A stretch of DNA of 64,000 bases from Ligustrum vulgare (GCA_963555705.1 OY743183.1:46799466-46863465); one strand, 5' to 3'; shown: positions 36,077 through 46,500, counted from the first letter of the stretch. Numbers and translations: made by a program. Notes: generated from the letters alone by a model not told the origin.

Positions 36077-39000
36077 TATAGCGACTCAGAATTTTTATGC
36101 AATAAATAATTATTTTAATATTTAGAAAATTGTGTCGCTACTATTTCATTTATTATTTTGAAGTTAACGCCGCGACGAATTCGTCTAGCCAAGTCAAGAA
36201 ATATCGAATTTGTTCGATTTTAAATTAAAATCCGAATTTCTAAAATTATGTTATTTTAATTATTTATTCAAAGTATTATATTCAAAATCTTTCTAAAATC
36301 CAAATTTGCCCACATGTCTTCTTCTTTACACAATAACATCATCATTTTTGTACAAATAATTTTACACCTAATTCTACACTATCATATTCTATAGTATCAA
36401 ATCAATACATATTCTTCCCCATCACAACTCACGTCCCCTATATTTTTTTCTTCCTTCTTTATCATTCTTTCCACCTCAATATACCATCATCAAAGCATCT
36501 TCATCATTATCATTCATATCCCCACAAATTCCTTTACAGCACCATTATCATCATCATCAATTCACTATCACAAAGCCTCCATTGCCATAGAACCATTATA
36601 GAATCAAAACCATCAACCTGTATAAAACCATGGAGCTGCCACAATCATCCCAATGCAGCTCAATCTATAATCAGCTCAGCTCCATCACTTTCCTTCAAAC
36701 CCAGTAACAGCTTTCTATCTACCAAATCAATACAGAACCAAGCAACCACTGTTTCATCACTGCAAATTCACCAATCACCAGAATTCCTCACTACTGATCA
36801 TCACCACCCACACTGATCCATCTCCCTCACACAGCTAACCTCACATACCCATCTCAACATCACACAATTCTCAATTCCATTAAGTTTTCAGAAATCATTT
36901 TCATTATCAATTTCTCTGCAACACTCAGACCAAACGCCAATTGAATCATGAAACCACAGCCTTTAATCCATCAAGCCACGCACTGCAGCCATCACCAACA
37001 ACCACCAACCATATTCATCATCATCAATCAACACCGCCATCACGCAGACCATACTGCCACCATGCCACAATTCCAACACCACAAGTCTGAACATCAGCAC
37101 CTCCACCATAGCCAAAATCCCTTATCAACACCATGATCAATTTTACTGCAACCTCGACAGCTTGCAGCAACCCAAACCACCGGTTGCAGCCCTTCACAGA
37201 ACCATTGCCAATCGCCTGCAAGCACAGTCCTACCATCACTGCCGAATCTTAATCTCATCACGCCACCAACCTCCATCAGCACCGGCATCATCTCCACACC
37301 CAAACCACAACCTCCACCACCATCGCACACGGACACAACCGTCATCAATACAAACCACTACTACCCAATCCCAAATCAAAACCCAAGAAATAGAATACCC
37401 AAAATACCTACCTACCTACCTCGATCGTCGGTTACATCGCCGGAAACCGCGATCTCCAGCTTCGACTTTTGCTTCGTTTTCGCCCTTGTTTCTTAAACCC
37501 AAGCCCTAAAATCTGAACCCTGCTTTGTCTGCCACTCACCGCAGCCTGCGCCGTTGAGTTCGCCGGCGAATCACCGGCTAAAGGTCGGATTTTGGCGAGG
37601 CAGTCGCTGCTTCCCTCCTTCGATCTGATAACGAGTTGTGAGAGAGAGTGTTGAGAGAGAAAGAATAACGATCTGATGATAAGATTTTTGATTTTAATAT
37701 TTTAACTTTCAAAAGGTTTCAAATCAACCCCAAGCTTTCAAAGTTATTCATTTCAGTCCTTTCAGCTTTAAAATCTTTTAATTTCAGCCCCTGCTGATTT
37801 AATTTATTTGATTTTAAGCCCAAGTTTCAAAAGTACTCATTTTAATCCCTCAACTTTCAAAGTATCCATTTGAGTCTTTCAACTATCAAAAGTATCCATT
37901 TAAGTCCCTCAACTTTCAAAAGTATTCAATTTTAGTCCCTCAACTTTCAAAACATCAATTTTAGTCCTCAAATTATAATTTATCATTTTGAACTATATAT
38001 TCGATATACTAAAGTGACTTATTGGCTAAGACGAAGCGTACGGAGAATTTAAAGAAATTGAAGTCATTCCCGCTCAACTTTGCACTCGTCGGATTTGAGG
38101 TAGACTCGCACTTATTAATTGATTTAAATTATGATTTCATATGAATGTCATGTGACTTGTGAAAGTCAATTTTTAAGAAAAACAAGTATGTTTTTATGAA
38201 AGGTAAATATACCTTATGTTTTTATGAAAAGTAAGTATACCCTATGTTTTTACGATAATGTTTTATATGTTTTGGATCATTGCTATGCACATAAGAATTC
38301 TTACCACCTAAGTTCGGTAGAATTCTGTGTCTCCATAAGTTTATGAGGATTTACCACCTAAGTTCGGTAAAATTCCTGTCTTTCCATATGTTTATGAGGA
38401 TTTACCACCTAAGTTCGGTAAAATTCCTGTCGCGTATGTTTATGAGGATTTCGATCCTATCTTATGTTATGATGGAAATGATCCCTATGAATTTCATGAA
38501 TTATGTTTTGGTATACTTACTGTTATTATGATCTTACTGTTATTATACTTACTACATAAGAATTCTTGCCACCTAAGTTCGGTAAAATTCTTATGTTTAT
38601 GAGGATTTCGATATTATCCTATGTTATGATGAAAACTTACTGTTATTATGATTTTACTGCATAAGAATTCTTGCCACCTAAGTTCGGTAAAGTTCTTGTG
38701 TCTATTTATGTTTATGAGGATTTAAATCCTATCTTATGTTATGCTTTCAAAAGAAATTATGCTTGACATAATTAAAATGTTTTTATAAGTATATGGTTTT
38801 CAAAGAGCTATTTTCAAAGAGCCTATGATTTGTAAAATATGTCCCGTGCTGTAATGCACAATATGAGTTTTATCAAGAGCAGTTTTATAAAGAAGCTCTA
38901 TCAATGCCCGTTTTATAAAGAGCCGGGATTTATGTGTTTAATCATCTTATAAATTAAATTAATTTGCGATGAGTCTACTGAGTATTTCCCCCATGAAATA

Positions 39001-39366
39001 CTCACCCTACTTTTTAACAGTTTTGCAGATTTCGGAGACGGTGGCGAGCGATGAATGATGGTGGCAATAATCGTTAAACGGTTGAAAGTTTGACGTTAAT
39101 GATTTCCGTATTTTCCAAACAATCGAATAATTTAGAGAAGTTCATTTATTTGAGAAATTATGATATTGGCAATTTCTTTACAATATTAATGGTTCTATTT
39201 ACTATTTCAAATGGTTTCATAAATGTTTTCAATTTTAGCGGCCATTACAGTTTATTTAATGTTGCCAAAAATGAATTTCAATTATTTCTTCCGCAAAAAT
39301 ATTATTCGAAAAATTTAGACAGAAAATGACGTAGTGAATCGGGTATACGGAACTCGGGGCGCTACA
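36077..39366 (+). repeat. 5' LTR of the LOG-carrying gypsy element
   Basis: 3290 bp, starting TATAGCGACTC (a changed TGTAGCG) and ending GGGGCGCTACA. The part 36400-37400 is C/A-rich with CATCACCA-type repeats. Five copies of a TTACCACCTAAGTTCGGTAA-type hairpin lie at 38305-38695. It differs from the 3' LTR by C/A near 36294, T/C near 37494 and one CCTA unit near 37411. Short frames inside occur identically in both LTRs and look non-coding. Confidence 0.92.
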
Positions 39367-39369
39367 AGT

Positions 39370-39381
39370 TGGTATCAGAGC
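39370..39381 (+). promoter_or_regulatory. Primer binding site, initiator tRNA-Met
   Basis: TGGTATCAGAGC lies three bases after the 5' LTR. It is a perfect match to the usual Met-tRNA primer site, so reverse transcription can start normally. Confidence 0.88.
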
Positions 39382-40200
39382 TAGTCTGCGTTTCTGTAGA
39401 CTGGTAAAATTTTCAAAAAGAATTTTAAGAAATATTTTCCATTATAAGATTTTTATTGATGAAGATTGCCACTGCCATCATTCGTTCCACCAACTCCGAG
39501 GTAAAGAAGTTTATGATGTTTAAAGTTATTTCAGTATTTCGAATACTCATTTTATTGATTTATGAGAAAGAATGAAGAGTATTTCGGATACTTATGATTT
39601 ATGAGAAATAAGAATGTATTTCTTCGAAAATAATGATGTTGTTATGCTTTGTCATAACTTATATGCTTTAATGTATGATTATGAGAAATTTTTTAAAAGA
39701 AAACGAGTGTTGAGCATGATGGGAATAATATGATTTTATTGAGAATTAGGTAATGGATATTATGTTGAGTTAATTTATTATGCCTCTATGTTGAAGAGAA
39801 ATTTATTATGAAGTTTGGCTTTGTGAATAAATTTTGGGAATATGATTTATGGCATATATTTATATGTATGAGTAACTTTTGAGCCAATTAAGGTATGAAA
39901 GGAAGTAATATTGTGATATTGAAAAATATGATTTGAAATTTCTATGTTGAGGAATTATGAATTGAATTATGGGATATTTTGATGATATTGAAGTGTTGGA
40001 ATCGTTTTCAATATTTTTAGATCGTTGTGATCAAATGTGGAGTTATTTATTATTGTGAGTTATGAAGTATGCTTATGGTTTGGATAAGTCCAAATTACAA
40101 GGGAGACTCTATCCAGAATTTTATCATTTGGAATTAAGAGCATAATATGATAAGCATCTACTAAAGGAATTAAGTTTAGACATGCAAGTTCATTTACATC
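39382..40200 (+). other. Leader of the LOG-carrying element, no gag
   Basis: AT-rich. A short frame from 39461 begins 'MKIATAIIRSTNSEVKKF' and stops after about 40 codons. No Gag motif is visible. It probably represents the residual 5' leader of the parent element. Confidence 0.5.
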
Positions 40201-40230
40201 AAACGAGATTTAGTAGATGATAACAGAGAT

Positions 40231-40236
40231 TTTATT
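40231..40236 (-). terminator. Poly(A) signal behind LOG
   Basis: AATAAA on the minus strand, about 320 nt after the LOG stop codon and directly behind the three hairpin repeats. The position is consistent with a polyadenylation signal for an antisense LOG transcript. Confidence 0.45.
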
Positions 40237-40332
40237 ATTTTCTCATAAGGAGAACACACAAGAGTCACACTGGAAAGGAAATACATGAAACACATGAAAG
40301 CATAAGAGAAAAACATGGAAAGATCCTCAAAA

Positions 40333-40547
40333 TGAGAGATGTGTTTCCGGAGTAGCCGTATCCTACCACCTCTGATCTTTTGAGGAAATAAAGAAACCTT
40401 CAAAGAGGTGTGTTTCGAGAGTAAGAATACTCCGTAATCTACCACCTGGAACCTTTGAGGTACACACAAGATTTAAACATTAAGGAAATCCTAGTAAATG
40501 GAGGGGTGTCTCGAGAGTGAGAATACTCCGTACTCTACCCCCACCTA
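40333..40547 (-). repeat. Three hairpin repeats downstream of LOG
   Basis: Three related ~50-60-nt units lie at about 40496-40547, 40403-40450 and 40333-40385. On minus they share AGGTGG, TACGGAGTA (TACGGCTAC in the third), an ACTCTCGA-type segment and a C-rich close (ACACC or ACATC). Each can pair with itself (GAGGTG with CACCTC; GAGAGT with ACTCT), and the two left units have outer arms CCTCAAA/TTTGAGG. They sit between the LOG stop and the poly(A) signal and would form a structured 3'UTR. Confidence 0.65.
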
Positions 40548-40556
40548 TTCTAAGAT

Positions 40557-41210
40557 TCAAAGAGTTAAATTTACATTAACCGGACTCCATTTTCGCTTGA
40601 TCCCCCTTCCTTGCGACCAATCTATTTTAACTCCTGCTGGATCTTGTATTGAGATATATGACTGCAGCTTATCCAGTAGTTCATCAATAGTAGGAGCAGA
40701 AATAAGAAGCCTTCTGGAAAATGGAGAGATGAATCCCTGTTCCACAGCATAATCAAGAAAGGTTAACAAACCATCAAAGAAATTGTTAACATTCAGAAGC
40801 CCAATAGGCTTAGTATGGAGATCTAGTTGAGCCCACGAGGTAATGTTAAAAATTTCTTCTAAGGTACCAAAACCTCCGGGCAGGGCTATAAAGGCATCAG
40901 AACCATATAACATACAAGTTATGCGTTCATGGATGGATAAAGTTTGAACTTCATGCCCTCGTGTTTTGCCTGCAACATCTACCAAAGGGACAGGTATAAC
41001 ACCGATTACTTTTGATTTCTCTGCAAGAGCAGATTGGGAAACACAACCCATTAGACCACTGCTACCACCCCCATACACAAGAGTGATACCTTTTTCCCCC
41101 AGTTTCTTTCCAAGATCTACAGCCGCTTCTAGATAACCGAAGCCTTTCCCTACTTTTGATCCACAAAATACACAAATAGTTTTGATTTGTCGAAGTTTTG
41201 GTGCTTCCAT
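40557..41210 (-). CDS. LOG-type cytokinin riboside 5'-monophosphate phosphoribohydrolase
   Basis: 217 codons, ATG to TGA, no intron. LOG enzymes release active cytokinin bases from their nucleotides in the cytosol. The Rossmann-type start is 'TICVFCGSKVGKG' (11-23). 'YGGGSSGLMG' is at 46-55 and the signature 'PGGFGTLEE' at 111-119. 'WAQLDLHTKPIGLLN' is at 126-140. The Arg of the HxRKxxM motif is kept (R96), but the following Lys is Ile (HERITCM). The usual plant length is about 215. Plant LOG genes normally have several introns, so this looks like a processed copy. It lies antisense inside the gypsy element. TTTAAATAG stands about 76 bp upstream. Intact coding suggests it is recent or under selection. 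Confidence 0.88.
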   Translation of the reverse strand: MEAPKLRQIKTICVFCGSKVGKGFGYLEAAVDLGKKLGEKGITLVYGGGSSGLMGCVSQSALAEKSKVIGVIPVPLVDVAGKTRGHEVQTLSIHERITCMLYGSDAFIALPGGFGTLEEIFNITSWAQLDLHTKPIGLLNVNNFFDGLLTFLDYAVEQGFISPFSRRLLISAPTIDELLDKLQSYISIQDPAGVKIDWSQGRGIKRKWSPVNVNLTL

Positions 41211-41285
41211 CTTTGATAGTATAGAAGAGAAAACTTACGAAGAAGATGTGATTTTGGGATGCCTGAACTATGAAATATGTTTGAC

Positions 41286-41294
41286 TATTTAAAG
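41286..41294 (-). promoter_or_regulatory. TATA-like box upstream of LOG
   Basis: On minus GGCTTTAAATAGTC, about 76 bp before the LOG start codon. The core TTTAAATAGT is shared with the box at 42094. The spacing allows a leader of roughly 45 nt. Confidence 0.45.
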
Positions 41295-41509
41295 CCGGAA
41301 AAATTTACTGTTTTTGATTGATTCTGAAAAAGTAAAGATTTACTTTTGACAAAATCAGCCCACTTTTGAATATTTTTATCGTATCGAGGCTGTCACCTTT
41401 CGGCGATTTAATATTTATTTCCAGCTTTATCAAACCTCGAGAAAGGAAAATATATTTTATTTCCAAAACGCGTGAAAGAAAGCAGCAAAATATTTTAAAA
41501 AGATTTACC

Positions 41510-42061
41510 TTATATCATTGCTGAACTGCCAGAAGCCTCATTTTGTAAAACAGACTGGCAAACAGGATCTTTCGATATTATATTTTGGAGACTATAACGA
41601 TTTTTGTCCTCGTTAAACTGAGCGTATAAGGAGAGAAGTTCACGTTGTACATAACCACTTGGGTGCGTCTCAAGAGTCAGTCGAATATCATCCAAAGACT
41701 CCTTACTCAGTCCACCCTTTATGAATTCGATTTTATCATCCCGATTAGTAGAAGAATATCCTACTGATTTGCAACGTGTATTACAGTTCCAACGAGCACA
41801 TTTGTAGCAACCACCCAGTCTTTTTGCTCTTCGTTTCTTTGCGAACGTGCTTTTGCCTAAACCAGGCATATGTTTTGGAAATGTTGATGGTAATTCACCA
41901 GATAGTCGAACCTTTGCTTCTATCAACCAGCGAACATCTTCTGGAATATCATGAGCCATTAGCAACCTCAATCTTTCGAGCCTTATTTTATAGATCTTTC
42001 TCAGATCATTCATAGGAAGACTGGAATAATACTTGCGAATGTTAGAAAGAATGATATCCAT
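41510..42061 (-). CDS. Basic four-cysteine protein, carla-like viral NABP resemblance
   Basis: 183 codons from ATG 42061 (a TTG five codons earlier extends the frame). The N-terminal 60 residues are probably helical and rich in Arg/Leu. A basic run 'KKRRAKRLGG' (75-84) is followed directly by C85-x2-C88-x4-C93-x3-C97 ('CYKCARWNCNTRC'), then 'DDKIEFIKGG' (109-118). A basic run, a four-cysteine finger and a following acidic/hydrophobic segment is the layout of the nucleic-acid-binding, silencing-suppressor-type proteins of carla- and related flexiviruses. The basic run could also act as a nuclear signal. The C-terminal 65 residues are unrecognised. It could instead be an unrelated plant zinc-finger protein. 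The frame is intact, intronless and co-oriented with LOG. Confidence 0.55.
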   Translation of the reverse strand: MDIILSNIRKYYSSLPMNDLRKIYKIRLERLRLLMAHDIPEDVRWLIEAKVRLSGELPSTFPKHMPGLGKSTFAKKRRAKRLGGCYKCARWNCNTRCKSVGYSSTNRDDKIEFIKGGLSKESLDDIRLTLETHPSGYVQRELLSLYAQFNEDKNRYSLQNIISKDPVCQSVLQNEASGSSAMI

Positions 42062-42093
42062 TGTTTGATGATTCAACCTCTTCCCAGCATGAA

Positions 42094-42102
42094 CTATTTA
42101 AA
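42094..42102 (-). promoter_or_regulatory. TATA-like box upstream of the four-cysteine ORF
   Basis: On minus GCTTTTAAATAGTTC, only 33 bp before the ATG at 42061, which would give an almost leaderless mRNA. An upstream ATG at 42090 opens a frame of a few codons. The core matches the LOG box. Confidence 0.35.
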
Positions 42103-42569
42103 AGCGCAAAGGATCTGAGTGAATCCGCGTAATGTTGTGACCAGCAAGAAAGCGCAGGATTATTTTAATGAAAAGAGGAGACAAGAAGTAATGCGCTGTT
42201 AAATTTTATCGATAAAGGAGATTTGATTGGAGATTTGGAATATTTTCTTGGATTATGGGTACTGATATTTTGTTTTAATAATGATAATCTTGGTATAGTG
42301 TGATGATACGTGGAAAGTAAAATGAGTACCGTATTGAATCAGAATTCATACGTATATACAAGTGAAAGAAATACTTTGCAGGAAATGTGGTGACATTTAA
42401 GTATAGAATCTTAGTTTTGGGAGATATTTGTTTACTGAATTTTGGGTTACAAATATTGGAAAGATAAGTTGATAATATTATGTTGATATGTTTGGGTATA
42501 TTACGTAGAGAAAATATTCAGAAAATTATAAGATTAAGTAAGTTTAATTTCGAGGACGAAATTATTTTT

Positions 42570-42582
42570 AAGGAGGTAAGAT
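42570..42582 (+). promoter_or_regulatory. Polypurine tract of the LOG-carrying element
   Basis: AAGGAGGTAAGAT directly precedes the 3' LTR. It is preceded by 'ttcgaggacgaa', a phrase usual at the 3' end of plant Tekay/Del-type gypsy elements. Confidence 0.75.
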
Positions 42583-45500
42583 TATAGCGACTCAGAATTT
42601 TTATGCAATAAATAATTATTTTAATATTTAGAAAATTGTGTCGCTACTATTTCATTTATTATTTTGAAGTTAACGCCGCGACGAATTCGTCTAGCCAAGT
42701 CAAGAAATATCGAATTTGTTCGATTTTAAATTAAAATCCGAATTTCTAAAATTATGTTATTTTAATTATTTATTCAAAGTATTATATTCAAAATCTTTCT
42801 AAAATCAAAATTTGCCCACATGTCTTCTTCTTTACACAATAACATCATCATTTTTGTACAAATAATTTTACACCTAATTCTACACTATCATATTCTATAG
42901 TATCAAATCAATACATATTCTTCCCCATCACAACTCACGTCCCCTATATTTTTTTCTTCCTTCTTTATCATTCTTTCCACCTCAATATACCATCATCAAA
43001 GCATCTTCATCATTATCATTCATATCCCCACAAATTCCTTTACAGCACCATTATCATCATCATCAATTCACTATCACAAAGCCTCCATTGCCATAGAACC
43101 ATTATAGAATCAAAACCATCAACCTGTATAAAACCATGGAGCTGCCACAATCATCCCAATGCAGCTCAATCTATAATCAGCTCAGCTCCATCACTTTCCT
43201 TCAAACCCAGTAACAGCTTTCTATCTACCAAATCAATACAGAACCAAGCAACCACTGTTTCATCACTGCAAATTCACCAATCACCAGAATTCCTCACTAC
43301 TGATCATCACCACCCACACTGATCCATCTCCCTCACACAGCTAACCTCACATACCCATCTCAACATCACACAATTCTCAATTCCATTAAGTTTTCAGAAA
43401 TCATTTTCATTATCAATTTCTCTGCAACACTCAGACCAAACGCCAATTGAATCATGAAACCACAGCCTTTAATCCATCAAGCCACGCACTGCAGCCATCA
43501 CCAACAACCACCAACCATATTCATCATCATCAATCAACACCGCCATCACGCAGACCATACTGCCACCATGCCACAATTCCAACACCACAAGTCTGAACAT
43601 CAGCACCTCCACCATAGCCAAAATCCCTTATCAACACCATGATCAATTTTACTGCAACCTCGACAGCTTGCAGCAACCCAAACCACCGGTTGCAGCCCTT
43701 CACAGAACCATTGCCAATCGCCTGCAAGCACAGTCCTACCATCACTGCCGAATCTTAATCTCATCACGCCACCAACCTCCATCAGCACCGGCATCATCTC
43801 CACACCCAAACCACAACCTCCACCACCATCGCACACGGACACAACCGTCATCAATACAAACCACTACTACCCAATCCCAAATCAAAACCCAAGAAATAGA
43901 ATACCCAAAATACCTACCTACCTCGATCGTCGGTTACATCGCCGGAAACCGCGATCTCCAGCTTCGACTTTTGCTTCGTTTTCGCCCTTGTTTCTCAAAC
44001 CCAAGCCCTAAAATCTGAACCCTGCTTTGTCTGCCACTCACCGCAGCCTGCGCCGTTGAGTTCGCCGGCGAATCACCGGCTAAAGGTCGGATTTTGGCGA
44101 GGCAGTCGCTGCTTCCCTCCTTCGATCTGATAACGAGTTGTGAGAGAGAGTGTTGAGAGAGAAAGAATAACGATCTGATGATAAGATTTTTGATTTTAAT
44201 ATTTTAACTTTCAAAAGGTTTCAAATCAACCCCAAGCTTTCAAAGTTATTCATTTCAGTCCTTTCAGCTTTAAAATCTTTTAATTTCAGCCCCTGCTGAT
44301 TTAATTTATTTGATTTTAAGCCCAAGTTTCAAAAGTACTCATTTTAATCCCTCAACTTTCAAAGTATCCATTTGAGTCTTTCAACTATCAAAAGTATCCA
44401 TTTAAGTCCCTCAACTTTCAAAAGTATTCAATTTTAGTCCCTCAACTTTCAAAACATCAATTTTAGTCCTCAAATTATAATTTATCATTTTGAACTATAT
44501 ATTCGATATACTAAAGTGACTTATTGGCTAAGACGAAGCGTACGGAGAATTTAAAGAAATTGAAGTCATTCCCGCTCAACTTTGCACTCGTCGGATTTGA
44601 GGTAGACTCGCACTTATTAATTGATTTAAATTATGATTTCATATGAATGTCATGTGACTTGTGAAAGTCAATTTTTAAGAAAAACAAGTATGTTTTTATG
44701 AAAGGTAAATATACCTTATGTTTTTATGAAAAGTAAGTATACCCTATGTTTTTACGATAATGTTTTATATGTTTTGGATCATTGCTATGCACATAAGAAT
44801 TCTTACCACCTAAGTTCGGTAGAATTCTGTGTCTCCATAAGTTTATGAGGATTTACCACCTAAGTTCGGTAAAATTCCTGTCTTTCCATATGTTTATGAG
44901 GATTTACCACCTAAGTTCGGTAAAATTCCTGTCGCGTATGTTTATGAGGATTTCGATCCTATCTTATGTTATGATGGAAATGATCCCTATGAATTTCATG
45001 AATTATGTTTTGGTATACTTACTGTTATTATGATCTTACTGTTATTATACTTACTACATAAGAATTCTTGCCACCTAAGTTCGGTAAAATTCTTATGTTT
45101 ATGAGGATTTCGATATTATCCTATGTTATGATGAAAACTTACTGTTATTATGATTTTACTGCATAAGAATTCTTGCCACCTAAGTTCGGTAAAGTTCTTG
45201 TGTCTATTTATGTTTATGAGGATTTAAATCCTATCTTATGTTATGCTTTCAAAAGAAATTATGCTTGACATAATTAAAATGTTTTTATAAGTATATGGTT
45301 TTCAAAGAGCTATTTTCAAAGAGCCTATGATTTGTAAAATATGTCCCGTGCTGTAATGCACAATATGAGTTTTATCAAGAGCAGTTTTATAAAGAAGCTC
45401 TATCAATGCCCGTTTTATAAAGAGCCGGGATTTATGTGTTTAATCATCTTATAAATTAAATTAATTTGCGATGAGTCTACTGAGTATTTCCCCCATGAAA

Positions 45501-45868
45501 TACTCACCCTACTTTTTAACAGTTTTGCAGATTTCGGAGACGGTGGCGAGCGATGAATGATGGTGGCAATAATCGTTAAACGGTTGAAAGTTTGACGTTA
45601 ATGATTTCCGTATTTTCCAAACAATCGAATAATTTAGAGAAGTTCATTTATTTGAGAAATTATGATATTGGCAATTTCTTTACAATATTAATGGTTCTAT
45701 TTACTATTTCAAATGGTTTCATAAATGTTTTCAATTTTAGCGGCCATTACAGTTTATTTAATGTTGCCAAAAATGAATTTCAATTATTTCTTCCGCAAAA
45801 ATATTATTCGAAAAATTTAGACAGAAAATGACGTAGTGAATCGGGTATACGGAACTCGGGGCGCTACA
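42583..45868 (+). repeat. 3' LTR of the LOG-carrying gypsy element
   Basis: 3286 bp, identical to 36077-39366 except for two substitutions and one missing 4-bp CCTA unit by my reading. Confidence 0.92.
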
Positions 45869-46500
45869 TCAGGAGCAAATAACATCCTTTCAGGATATTA
45901 ATTATAATGTTGTACTACTTCATGAGTAACAACAAATTATGTATAATAGACAAATTTACAATTAATATTTTTCTGGAATATTAATTATTTATTGCGTTAC
46001 TTCAAGAGCAATAACGAATTATTCTTTTGGAAAAATTATAAATCTAAAATTGTTATTATTCAAGAATAAAATGTCAATATTCTTCGATATATATGCTACT
46101 TCGGAAGCATGTTGTATTTTTCTATTATTTCTTCAATAATAGGTCAAATATTCTTCTGGAATATTGACAATTATAATTTATACTCTTCTGGAGCAAATAA
46201 TAATCTTTCTTTAATATTATAAAGTTGTGCTACTTCAGGAGTAACAACAAACTATTCATGATAGTCATATTAATATTCTTCTGGAATATTAATTATATAC
46301 AGTTGCGCTACTGCAGGAGCAACAACAAATTATTTATGATAGTCATATTAATATTCTTCTGGAATATTAATTACACAGTTGCGCTACTTCAGGAGCAACA
46401 ACGTAATGAAAAAAATTCAGCAATAATATATAAATTAAACACCCATATTAATATTCTTCTGGAATATTAATTATACAGTTGCGCTACTTCAGGAGCAACA
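45869..46500. repeat. Array of short hairpins with TTCNR loops (right part)
   Basis: This continues the copia B array beyond the gypsy insertion. AATATTC-TTCTG-GAATATT recurs near 46148, 46271, 46352 and 46450. Between these lies GTTGCGCTAC-TTCAG-GAGCAAC, near 46306 (with TGCAG), 46380 and 46478, and a variant near 46228. Near the end the two types alternate with a period of about 85-100 bp, so this part is close to a tandem repeat. Confidence 0.8.

Larger units (their letters stand above)
36077..45868 (+). mobile_element. Young non-autonomous Ty3/gypsy element carrying LOG
   Basis: Two 3.3 kb LTRs (36077-39366 and 42583-45868) flank a 3.2 kb interior. TCAGG duplications lie at 36072-36076 and 45869-45873. 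A Met-tRNA primer site and a polypurine tract are in place. No gag, protease, reverse transcriptase or integrase frame is present, so it must have moved with proteins of another element. The interior instead holds two intronless open frames on the opposite strand, LOG and a four-cysteine basic protein. LTR layout and primer site fit the Tekay/Del-like chromovirus style, but without pol the lineage is inferred only. Confidence 0.9.

Noticed and set aside
36948..37509. His/Pro-rich frames in the gypsy LTR (repeated at 43454-44018), looking like a coding gene
   Set aside because: They come from CATCACCA-type low-complexity sequence. They lie in both LTRs, overlap on both strands and show no family motif.
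38343..38531. Repeated 'MRIYHLSSVKFLS' frame in the gypsy LTR
   Set aside because: Produced by tandem TTACCACCTAAGTTCGGTAA hairpins. Identical in the other LTR and not protein-like.
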